Part shown: one piece after another, positions 53,320-59,572 of the stretch | Layout of the letters: every line of letters begins with the position of its first letter | Numbering within the stretch: the first letter of the stretch is position 1 | From: Bacteroidales bacterium | GTDB taxonomy: Bacteria > Bacteroidota > Bacteroidia > Bacteroidales > UBA932 | Assembly (NCBI GenBank): GCA_017412645.1 | Contig: JAFPWX010000020.1 | Location: forward strand, 1-64,000 | Length of the DNA stretch: 64,000 nucleotides | Direction of reading: 5' to 3' | Program-made: the position numbers and the translations under genes | The notes under the pieces: model-generated | The model's database searches: none | The model's input: the letters and a program-made list of their open reading frames with translations, nothing else | What the model was told of the DNA's origin: nothing

Positions 53320-53622
53320 ATGGATATAAGCATTAAAAAAGAGGCCGGTGTAACCACGGCGTTCCTGAAAGGCAGGCTCGATACTCCTGCCTCCCTTGAG
53401 GTGGCTGCCACTTTTGAAGAACTTAAAGCCGATGCGGCCGGGACCACTGTCCTGGATTGCTCTGAGCTGAGCTACATTTCAAGCTCCGGACTCCGTCTTT
53501 TCCTGTCGCTACGCAAGGCGGCTGCTGAAAATGGCGGCAAGGTCATAGTGCGAAGCATCAGCAACGAGATACGCTCCGTCTTCATGATGACGGGCTTCCT
53601 GAATCTGTTTGAGATAGAGTAG
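53320..53622 (+). CDS. STAS-domain anti-sigma factor antagonist (RsbV/SpoIIAA-like)
   Basis: 100 residues, a single STAS domain: DISIKKEAGVTTAFLKGRLD, then the phospho-acceptor loop LSYISSSGLRLFLSL. It should switch between phosphorylated and free forms under the control of the preceding fusion protein. The end target is not encoded here; no sigma-B-type factor is in the window. Last gene of the co-directional run. It ends 13 bp from the stop of the convergent ACP-like gene. Confidence 0.93.
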   Translation: MDISIKKEAGVTTAFLKGRLDTPASLEVAATFEELKADAAGTTVLDCSELSYISSSGLRLFLSLRKAAAENGGKVIVRSISNEIRSVFMMTGFLNLFEIE

Positions 53623-53635
53623 CGCTGAGTTCGGG

Positions 53636-54367
53636 CTACTTCGGGAATTCGATCCTATCCGGAAAGAAGGACATGAGGACCTTTGTCATGTCTTTCACTG
53701 TCTTCATCGGGAACCTGTGGGATCCGTTCTTTTCGTTAGACTCTGCTTCGTACATCAGGAAGTTCATCCATTTCCTGGCCTCAGCTAACTTGACTTCCGG
53801 GAAGAAGACCTCTTCTGCCAGGTGCGTTATAAATTCTTCACAGTCCAGAGAATCGGCCCCCAAATCGTTGTTGAAGTCCGAGTCGCCATTAACCTCGGAT
53901 GCTTCCAATCCCAGGATGTCCACGCATAGGAAGGCTATGTATTCGTAGGTTTTCTCCAAGAGGGGATGGTAGACGGTTTTGCCACGCAGGGAAGCGTAGT
54001 AACTCTGGCTCCGCGGCCCGAAGTTCACAAGAGTTCCGTTCAACTTATGAAACTGTTTTGTCCCTTCGTCCACAATGGGACTTGAATGGGCTTTGAAGCT
54101 GTCGGGTTGGTCCTGCGGCAGAGACAGCACTGTCGCCAGTTCGCCCGGGCCGAAAGCGATTAATGCGCCCACTATCCTGAACAGCCAGGGATATTTCCAG
54201 ATATAGACTATGATGAAAACCGCAGTCGCGATAAGCGTAAGCCATCCCCACAGCGGTTTTTTAGTGGCTTTGCTCACAACTATGCAGATTATTACCTGCA
54301 ATGCGACCAGTATTCCGAGCACCGCCCAGCGGTTCTCTATTCCGAGAAGTTGTTCGATGAAGTTCAT
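53636..54367 (-). CDS. Membrane protein with C-terminal acyl-carrier-protein-like domain
   Basis: 243 residues from ATG 54367. Three hydrophobic segments in the first about 85 residues (AVLGILVALQVIICIVV; LWGWLTLIATAVFIIVYIW; LFRIVGALIAF). A soluble linker follows, then an ACP-like region (about 135-230) with DILGLEASEVNGDSDF and the phosphopantetheine attachment motif NDLGADSLDCEEFITHL, with Ser in the usual place. No fatty acid or polyketide genes are near. It could present a thioester-bound group at the inner membrane, but function is unknown. The box at 54389-54396 shows that the longer frame from 54400 is not used. Confidence 0.8.
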   Translation of the reverse strand: MNFIEQLLGIENRWAVLGILVALQVIICIVVSKATKKPLWGWLTLIATAVFIIVYIWKYPWLFRIVGALIAFGPGELATVLSLPQDQPDSFKAHSSPIVDEGTKQFHKLNGTLVNFGPRSQSYYASLRGKTVYHPLLEKTYEYIAFLCVDILGLEASEVNGDSDFNNDLGADSLDCEEFITHLAEEVFFPEVKLAEARKWMNFLMYEAESNEKNGSHRFPMKTVKDMTKVLMSFFPDRIEFPK

Positions 54368-54388
54368 GAGAGGTTCGTGATATGGGTA

Positions 54389-54396
54389 CAAAGATA
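54389..54396 (-). promoter_or_regulatory. -7 promoter box for the ACP-like gene
   Basis: The minus strand reads TATCTTTG. Transcription would begin downstream of the alternative start at 54400, which leaves ATG 54367 as the start. Confidence 0.6.
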
Positions 54397-54467
54397 GCAA
54401 TAAAAAAATAGGGGATTAGCCTGGGGATTAGTCGCCCTGCGGGCGCCTTTTCCCCTGGTCTCCACCA

Positions 54468-54598
54468 GCAATAAAACCGCAGCTGCAACCGAGTTGCAGT
54501 TACTTTTTAGGGGCAGAGCCTTTTGAAAGCAAGCTTTCATCGGCCCCGCCCCTAAAAAGTAATGCCGCACTGGCGTGCGGCATCTGCAATTTTATTGC
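54468..54598. other. 131-bp composite inverted-repeat structure
   Basis: Nested and adjacent perfect stems: outer GCAATAAAA (54468-54476) with TTTTATTGC (54590-54598); CTGCAA (54483-54488) with TTGCAG (54494-54499); a 15-bp stem 54500-54514 with 54548-54562; inside it GAAAGC (54525-54530) with GCTTTC (54533-54538); and GCCGCAC (54564-54570) with GTGCGGC (54575-54581). Together they form a closed multi-branch fold. It lies just downstream of tRNA-Ala(CGC) on the minus strand, and A/T tracts flank the main stem on both sides, so part may act as a bidirectional terminator. It contains no protein-coding gene. The adjacent 54401-54467 has only small hairpins. Confidence 0.7.
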
Positions 54599-54604
54599 AT
54601 CGGG

Positions 54605-54677
54605 TGGAGATAAGGGGATTCGAACCCCTGACCTATAGATTGCGAACCTATCGCTCTACCAACTGAGCTATACCCCC
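54605..54677 (-). tRNA. tRNA-Ala (anticodon CGC)
   Basis: A 73-nt cloverleaf: acceptor GGGGGTA/TATCTCC, D arm GCTC...GAGC, anticodon stem ATAGG/TCTAT with loop TTCGCAA, T arm AGGGG TTCGAAT CCCCT, discriminator A. The G3:U70 pair that marks alanine tRNAs is present. Anticodon CGC reads GCG. The CCA end is not encoded. A TATCTTTG box lies 11 nt upstream. Confidence 0.95.
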
Positions 54678-54688
54678 GTTTGGGACTG

Positions 54689-54696
54689 CAAAGATA
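54689..54696 (-). promoter_or_regulatory. -7 promoter box for tRNA-Ala(CGC)
   Basis: The minus strand reads TATCTTTG, 11 nt before the tRNA 5' end. The short leader TGCAGTCCCAAA-like sequence is shared with the other alanine tRNA. Confidence 0.7.
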
Positions 54697-54707
54697 TAAA
54701 AAAAATC

Positions 54708-55538
54708 TTACGGAGTAACCCAATGGATACGGATTCCGCTGCGTTCCATTCCACGGAACCAGGTCATCTGCCTTTTTGCGAACTGATGGATGGCCGTGGA
54801 GAGTTGCAGGAAGAGTTCTTCTTCGCTCAACTGCCCCTGAAGATACAGAGTTACGAACTTGTACTCAAGGCCATATCCCAGCAGTACTTCTGCCGGAACT
54901 GGACCCCCTGCCTTACAAGCAGGGGAGCTGCCGTCAAGCAGGCCGCGGATCTCGTCGACCATCCCTTCTTTCAGCCGGGCTCGCAGACGGGCATCTATCT
55001 TCGCGTTCCTGTCTTCCCGGGAAACAAGAGTGCCGATAAAGAAGACACCATCGTGCTGCCCATCTGATGCTGCAGCAGACAAAGGCTTGCGATTGGAGAA
55101 ATCGTAATCCCCGGTAGCGGCGCTGATATAGAGCCCCGTGCCGCCGCAGAGTATGGGGAAGGCCCCGCGGGAGCGGATATCGGCCGCCGCCGCTTCGAAA
55201 TCGCGGCAGAAGCTGTGCACGTTGTACTGGGTGCCCGGGTCGGCGATGTCGATGAGATGGTAAGGCACGCCGCCGTATTCTGCCAGATCCTTGCCGGTGC
55301 CTATATCCATGCCTCGGTACACCTGCCGGGAATCGGCCGAAATGATTTCACAGGACAGGCCTTTTCCGGCTAATTCCTCTGCCAGACGCACGGCGTAGCG
55401 GGTTTTCCCGGAAGCGGTTGGACCGAGCACGCAAATGAGCTTCAGTTTCCCGTCGAGACAGTCGGCCGCAAGAGCCTCAAGGTCTATCTGTTCGGGATCC
55501 GGTAGTTCTGCGGGCAAAGTTTTACGGGTTTTTGGCAT
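54708..55538 (-). CDS. miaA: tRNA dimethylallyltransferase
   Basis: 276 residues from ATG 55538. P-loop GPTASGKT at 39-46, then IISADSRQVYRGMDIGTGK and PILCGGTGLYI, all hallmarks of MiaA. The C-terminus is shorter than in E. coli. It adds the isopentenyl group to A37 of tRNAs that read U-starting codons. The frame is open to 55643, but a TATCTTTG box at 55561-55568 supports 55538. Divergent from smpB. Confidence 0.95.
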   Translation of the reverse strand: MPKTRKTLPAELPDPEQIDLEALAADCLDGKLKLICVLGPTASGKTRYAVRLAEELAGKGLSCEIISADSRQVYRGMDIGTGKDLAEYGGVPYHLIDIADPGTQYNVHSFCRDFEAAAADIRSRGAFPILCGGTGLYISAATGDYDFSNRKPLSAAASDGQHDGVFFIGTLVSREDRNAKIDARLRARLKEGMVDEIRGLLDGSSPACKAGGPVPAEVLLGYGLEYKFVTLYLQGQLSEEELFLQLSTAIHQFAKRQMTWFRGMERSGIRIHWVTP

Positions 55539-55560
55539 CGTCTGATCTAGCTTGCAGAGG

Positions 55561-55568
55561 CAAAGATA
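55561..55568 (-). promoter_or_regulatory. -7 promoter box for miaA
   Basis: The minus strand reads TATCTTTG, 22 nt upstream of ATG 55538. It excludes the upstream in-frame extension. Confidence 0.65.
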
Positions 55569-55589
55569 GATAAATCGCCCGAATTTACC

Positions 55590-55597
55590 TATATTTG
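55590..55597 (+). promoter_or_regulatory. -7 promoter box for smpB
   Basis: TATATTTG, 8 nt before ATG 55606, predicting a leader of only a few bases. Confidence 0.65.
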
Positions 55598-55605
55598 CAG
55601 CCCCT

Positions 55606-56055
55606 ATGGCAAAGGAGAAACAGGGCATACAGATACGCAACAAGCGGGCATCGTTCGACTACGAGTTCCTCGAGGAGTACGACGCCGGCATTGTGCTCGT
55701 AGGCACCGAAATCAAATCCATCAGGCTTGGCAAGGCTTCGTTGCAGGATGCCTACTGTTATTTCTCCGGGAACGAGCTCTACGTGAAGGGGATGAATGTG
55801 GCCACTTATTTCTGGGGGAGCTGGAACGGTCACGAGCCCATGCGCGATCGCAAACTGCTGCTCACCCGCCGTGAACTCCGTCATCTGGCCGCGGCCGTAA
55901 AACAAAAAGGTCTTACCATCGTGGCAGTGCGGCTTTATATAACGGATTCAGGCCTCGCGAAGCTCCATATCGCTCTTGCCAAGGGTAAGAAAGAATACGA
56001 CAAGAGGCAAAGCATAAAGGAAAAGGACATCCGTCGCGAAATGGAGCGCGAATAA
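55606..56055 (+). CDS. smpB: SsrA-binding protein
   Basis: 149 residues, normal length. Family blocks: [39 protein letters not shown], and the basic C-terminal [20 protein letters not shown] that enters the ribosomal A site. SmpB binds tmRNA and delivers it to stalled ribosomes. The tmRNA gene itself (ssrA) was not found in this window. Followed 55 bp later by tRNA-Ala(GGC). Confidence 0.97.
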   Translation: MAKEKQGIQIRNKRASFDYEFLEEYDAGIVLVGTEIKSIRLGKASLQDAYCYFSGNELYVKGMNVATYFWGSWNGHEPMRDRKLLLTRRELRHLAAAVKQKGLTIVAVRLYITDSGLAKLHIALAKGKKEYDKRQSIKEKDIRREMERE

Positions 56056-56090
56056 AAGTTCCACGAGGCTTGCATTTTCAAAAATTGTTG

Positions 56091-56098
56091 TATATTTG
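56091..56098 (+). promoter_or_regulatory. -7 promoter box for tRNA-Ala(GGC)
   Basis: TATATTTG, 12 nt upstream of the tRNA 5' end. Confidence 0.7.
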
Positions 56099-56110
56099 CA
56101 GTCCCAAATC

Positions 56111-56183
56111 GGGGGTATAGCTCAGTTGGTAGAGCGCCTGCATGGCATGCAGGAGGTCAGGAGTTCGAATCTCCTTATCTCCA
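56111..56183 (+). tRNA. tRNA-Ala (anticodon GGC)
   Basis: A 73-nt cloverleaf with the same acceptor (GGGGGTA/TATCTCC), D arm and T-loop as the alanine tRNA at 54605. The anticodon stem CCTGC/GCAGG has loop ATGGCAT. G3:U70 is present; the anticodon reads GCC (and GCU). CCA is not encoded (the sequence after position 73 is CTC). A strong terminator follows. Confidence 0.97.
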
Positions 56184-56186
56184 CTC

Positions 56187-56218
56187 AAAAGGTTCAGCAG
56201 AAACGCTGAACCTTTTTT
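56187..56218 (+). terminator. Rho-independent terminator after tRNA-Ala(GGC)
   Basis: A 12-bp perfect stem: 56187-56198 with 56205-56216, loop AGAAAC, ending in a T-run (56213-56218). Confidence 0.95.
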
Positions 56219-56442
56219 CGTGGAGATATCGCTTCGCGATACTCTATATTCCTAGGGGCTCTGCCCCTATAATACCCCGCCGCCTTATGTCGCTTGCGTC
56301 TTTGCCCAGCAAAGACCGCGACCGGCGGTTCGCCTGGCGGCTCAGTAATCATGCTGAATCTGTTTTGTAAGGGCCCCGCGGCAAGCGCACAGAGATGTGG
56401 CCGCCGCAGGCGGACAAATCTCTTTAGCCTTACCCCGCCGCC
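56219..56442. other. Hairpin-rich intergenic stretch, no gene seen
   Basis: Several perfect short stems lie in series: TATCGC/GCGATA (56227-56241), TAGGGGC/GCCCCTA (56253-56269), and a two-part stem GTCGC/GCGAC enclosing GTCTTTG/CAAAGAC (56289-56322). The region is otherwise GC-rich with repeated GCCGCC blocks. One stem may terminate the minus-strand barrel gene whose stop is at 56443. No coding region or known RNA was recognised. Confidence 0.5.
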
Positions 56443-57018
56443 TTATTCCGTGCTACCGAACCCGGTGATGGCAAAGAAGTTCAGGGCGATTCCGCCGTAG
56501 ATGGCGTAGCGGGTGTAGGCGAAGTTGATGCTGAACCACTTCAGGGGCTGGATGCTGATGCCGCCTCCGAAGTTGAAGCGATGGTCGCGGGTCCCGGGCG
56601 TGACGGTGTAGGGGTGGTACCACGATACGGAATCGTCTCCATCCACATAGGCCTTGCTCCCGTCCGTTATGCCCTGGTTGGTTTGGGAATAACCGATAAG
56701 GGGCGTGAGCCTGAGCCAGGGAAGAACAGGAACCTGATATCCCAGATTGACCTCGAAGGCGACGCTGTCGTTCCACTTGGTGTCGCTGATTTCAGTGGCG
56801 TAATGGTGTTCTGGACCGTACTTGAGAAGGTCCAGCTGAAAGCCCAATACCTCCAGGTTGAAGCCGGCTCCGAAGCCACCGTAAGGGGTGCTGGCCCCGG
56901 CAACTCCGAGGTTTATACCGACCTCCAGACGGCTGTTGTTGGAAGAAAAGTCAAAAACTTGTGCGCCGGCACTCGCGGAAACGAGCAGCAGCGCGGCGAA
57001 GAAGAGAAGTTTTTTCAT
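56443..57018 (-). CDS. Small outer membrane beta-barrel protein
   Basis: 191 residues. Signal peptide MKKLLFFAALLLVSASAGA, then alternating strands (RLEVGINLGVAGAS, GGFGAGFNLEVLGFQLDL, WLRLTPLIGYSQT, FNFGGGISIQPLKWFSINFA). An 8-strand-type barrel; function unknown. It lies 1 nt downstream of trpS on the same strand and is probably co-transcribed with it. Confidence 0.75.
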   Translation of the reverse strand: MKKLLFFAALLLVSASAGAQVFDFSSNNSRLEVGINLGVAGASTPYGGFGAGFNLEVLGFQLDLLKYGPEHHYATEISDTKWNDSVAFEVNLGYQVPVLPWLRLTPLIGYSQTNQGITDGSKAYVDGDDSVSWYHPYTVTPGTRDHRFNFGGGISIQPLKWFSINFAYTRYAIYGGIALNFFAITGFGSTE

Positions 57019-57019
57019 A

Positions 57020-58027
57020 TTATAAGCCCTGGTAAAAACCTACTTTCTTATAAACTTTCCGTAGAGTTTTGTTCGCGACATAGGCGGCTTTTTCCGCTCC
57101 GGCGCGATAAACCCCGTCCAGATAAGCCTTGTCGGCCATGAGGTGCTCCGCCTCTTCGCGTATGGGACACAGGGCTTCCACCACGGCCTCGCCGACGGCG
57201 GGCTTGAATACTCCGTAGCCCTGGCCGGCGAACTCGGCCTCGATCTCGGGAATGCTCTTTCCGGTGATGGTGGCGTAGATGTTCATGAGGTTCGCGACGC
57301 CGGGCTTGGCGGCCTTGTCATAGCGCACGCAATTCTCAGTGTCTGAATCCGTTACGGCGCGTTTAAATTTCCTGCGGATGTCGTCGGGGGAGTCCATGAG
57401 GAAAACGCAGCCGTCGGGCACCGACTTGCTCATCTTGCCTTCCGGAGTGGTGAGCCCGTAGATGCGGGCGCCGGTCTTGGCAATAAGCGGCTCCGGTACG
57501 GTGAACACATCGCCATAGATGCTGTTGAACCTCTGGGCGATATCGCGGCAGAGTTCCACGTGCTGCTTCTGGTCTTCTCCGACGGGGACGTAGTCCGGCT
57601 GGTAAAGCAGAATGTCGGCTGCCATCAGAACGGGATATGTAAACAGGCCGGCGTTGATATTGTTGCTGTATTTGGCGGATTTGTCCTTGAACTGGGTCAT
57701 GCGAGAGAGTTCCCCGAACATGGTGTAGCAGTTCAGCACCCACGCAAGTTGGGTGTGCGCGGGCACCTGCGACTGAAGGAAGAGCACGTTTTTCTCGGGA
57801 TCCAGTCCGCAGGCGATATACTGGGCCAGCTGGTTCAGCGAACGGCGGCGCAGTTCAGCGGGCTCCTGACGCACGGTGATGGTGTGCAGGTCGGCCATGA
57901 AGTAATAACACTCGTAATCGTTCACCCGGTCAGCCCAGTTCTTGATGGCTCCGAGATAGTTCCCAAGATGCAGGTCTCCGCTCGGCTGTATGCCGGAAAG
58001 CATCCGTTTTTTCGCTGTCTCTTCCAT
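57020..58027 (-). CDS. trpS: Tryptophanyl-tRNA synthetase
   Basis: 335 residues, the normal bacterial length. Class I signature SGIQPSGDLHLGNYLGAI (HIGH-like HLGN) and the KMSKS loop in PEGKMSKSVPDG. It charges tRNA-Trp in the cytoplasm. It is divergent from the ECF sigma gene with 64 bp between starts. No perfect -7 box was seen on the minus strand; TAACTTAG is the nearest candidate. Confidence 0.98.
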   Translation of the reverse strand: MEETAKKRMLSGIQPSGDLHLGNYLGAIKNWADRVNDYECYYFMADLHTITVRQEPAELRRRSLNQLAQYIACGLDPEKNVLFLQSQVPAHTQLAWVLNCYTMFGELSRMTQFKDKSAKYSNNINAGLFTYPVLMAADILLYQPDYVPVGEDQKQHVELCRDIAQRFNSIYGDVFTVPEPLIAKTGARIYGLTTPEGKMSKSVPDGCVFLMDSPDDIRRKFKRAVTDSDTENCVRYDKAAKPGVANLMNIYATITGKSIPEIEAEFAGQGYGVFKPAVGEAVVEALCPIREEAEHLMADKAYLDGVYRAGAEKAAYVANKTLRKVYKKVGFYQGL

Positions 58028-58079
58028 TTGGTGGTCTTGAATTCACAACCGCTAAGTTACGAAAAAAAGAGAAAATTCG

Positions 58080-58087
58080 TATATTTG
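58080..58087 (+). promoter_or_regulatory. -7 promoter box for the ECF sigma gene
   Basis: TATATTTG, only 4 nt before ATG 58092; predicted leaderless transcript made by the housekeeping sigma factor. Confidence 0.65.
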
Positions 58088-58091
58088 CGTA

Positions 58092-58652
58092 ATGCGAAAG
58101 AAAACCACAGATAACACTTTCGACTCTCTTTTCCGCCGGCATTATGCCAATCTGGTCAATTATGCCTGTCTGTTAGTGCCCGAGGACGATGCGAAAGACA
58201 TCGTCCAGAATGTGTTCTCATGGCTTCTCGAGCATCCCGATGCCCTCAGTCGGATTCAAAACGGAGAAACGGCGTCATACCTGCTTAAGAGCGTGTACAA
58301 CGGTTGCATGAACCATATCCGCAACAAAAAACACGACATGGTGTACAGGGAATGGATAGGCAACGGAGTTAAACAGGATTACATGTGCTACGATCCCGAT
58401 AACGACAGCCTTATCCGACGCCTGTTCACGCAGGATCTGACCCGTGAAATAGATGCCCTGATAGACGCCCTTCCTCCTCGTTCCCGGGAGGTTTTCATCC
58501 TTGCTTATCACGACAGAATGCCTCACAAAAGGATAGCGGAAGTGATGGGTACGACAGTATCCACTGTTGAAAACCAGCTGTATTCTTCGTTGAAGTCTCT
58601 GCGGGAATCTCTCCGCGGTGAAAAAAAGGAAAAATTTTTCAAAATCGGATAG
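58092..58652 (+). CDS. ECF-type RNA polymerase sigma factor
   Basis: 186 residues. Sigma2 region about 9-75 (FDSLFRRHYANLVNYACLLV, DAKDIVQNVFSWLLE) and sigma4 region about 125-178 (LPPRSREVFILAYHD, IAEVMGTTVSTVENQLYSSL). It fits the Bacteroidota FecI-like group that controls SusC/SusD loci. A FecR gene and an STN-type SusC follow, so it is expected to be released when substrate binds SusC. Confidence 0.95.
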   Translation: MRKKTTDNTFDSLFRRHYANLVNYACLLVPEDDAKDIVQNVFSWLLEHPDALSRIQNGETASYLLKSVYNGCMNHIRNKKHDMVYREWIGNGVKQDYMCYDPDNDSLIRRLFTQDLTREIDALIDALPPRSREVFILAYHDRMPHKRIAEVMGTTVSTVENQLYSSLKSLRESLRGEKKEKFFKIG

Positions 58653-58705
58653 GTGTTTTTTGCCTTTCGCTTGCTATAATAGTTGTAATATGGTAAGCGA
58701 TTGCA

Positions 58706-59572
58706 ATGGAGAACATCAATAATAATCAAATCAATAACGATCTTCGTGCGTTGGATGCCAGGCTTCAGCCCCTTTCGAGCTATTCCGACGCCGATGTGGA
58801 GCATGCCCTCAGGGAGGTGAGAAGGAAGGTATCCGTCAAAGCCGTCCGGCGCAGGATAATACGCATGTTGCCCCTGGCAGCAGCGGTCGCCGCCCTGCTT
58901 GTCGTCGGTACGGTCCTGCTGAACCGCAGCATCAAGGAAGAAACGGTTTATCGCTACGCGAATGTCGACGCCCGTCCGTTGAAAGTCAGTCTGCCGGACG
59001 GCACGGAAATTTGGCTGAGAGCAGGCTCGGAGCTGGAGTACGACCGAAACTTCAATTCCACTGGCCGACAGGTACGTTTTTCGGGGGAGGGCTATTTCGA
59101 TGTGGCCACGAATCCGGAAATGCCCTTCTTTGTCGTCACCCCGTCAATGCGGATAAAGGTACTCGGAACCATTTTCAATCTTGTTGACAAGGCGGATGAA
59201 TTGCCGGAAATAGTGCTTGCTAAAGGGTCCGTGATGATGCAGACCGCCGGCGGCAGCAATCTGGTGCGTCTCAAGTCGGGACAGAGAGCTACCTGGAACC
59301 CGGAAGACGATGCTTACGACATCACGGAAGTTCCTGTAGGGGACCTTCTGCTTGTGAATTATGGAATCGTTTCCCTCAAAAGCAGGACGGCGGACCAGAT
59401 TGCCGGGAGTATCGAAGAGGCTTTTGGAGTACGTCTTGAAGCGGAAGGCAGTTTCTCCTCCGAAGACAGGTTATATGATTTCAGTTTCGAGCAGGGAGCA
59501 TCCCCGGAATCGGTGGTCGATCTCCTGAACTTCATATGTAAAGACAGAAAATACGTTATAGTAAAACAATGA
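58706..59572 (+). CDS. FecR-family anti-sigma factor
   Basis: 288 residues. Cytoplasmic N-terminus (about 1-50), one membrane helix (about 53-72, MLPLAAAVAALLVVGTVLL), FecR domain (LPDGTEIWLRAGSELEYDRN, then VRFSGEGYFDVATNPEMPFF) and a C-terminal DUF4974/STN-interacting region. It holds the ECF sigma factor at the inner membrane and receives the signal from the STN domain of the next protein. The stop overlaps the SusC start by 4 nt. Confidence 0.95.
   Translation: MENINNNQINNDLRALDARLQPLSSYSDADVEHALREVRRKVSVKAVRRRIIRMLPLAAAVAALLVVGTVLLNRSIKEETVYRYANVDARPLKVSLPDGTEIWLRAGSELEYDRNFNSTGRQVRFSGEGYFDVATNPEMPFFVVTPSMRIKVLGTIFNLVDKADELPEIVLAKGSVMMQTAGGSNLVRLKSGQRATWNPEDDAYDITEVPVGDLLLVNYGIVSLKSRTADQIAGSIEEAFGVRLEAEGSFSSEDRLYDFSFEQGASPESVVDLLNFICKDRKYVIVKQ

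Noticed and set aside
54368..54400. Longer N-terminus of the ACP-like protein
   Set aside because: It overlaps the predicted -7 box; residues 1-11 add nothing to the membrane segment.
58028..58079. TAACTTAG as a -7 box for trpS
   Set aside because: It mismatches TAnnTTTG at a conserved T, so it was not listed as a promoter.
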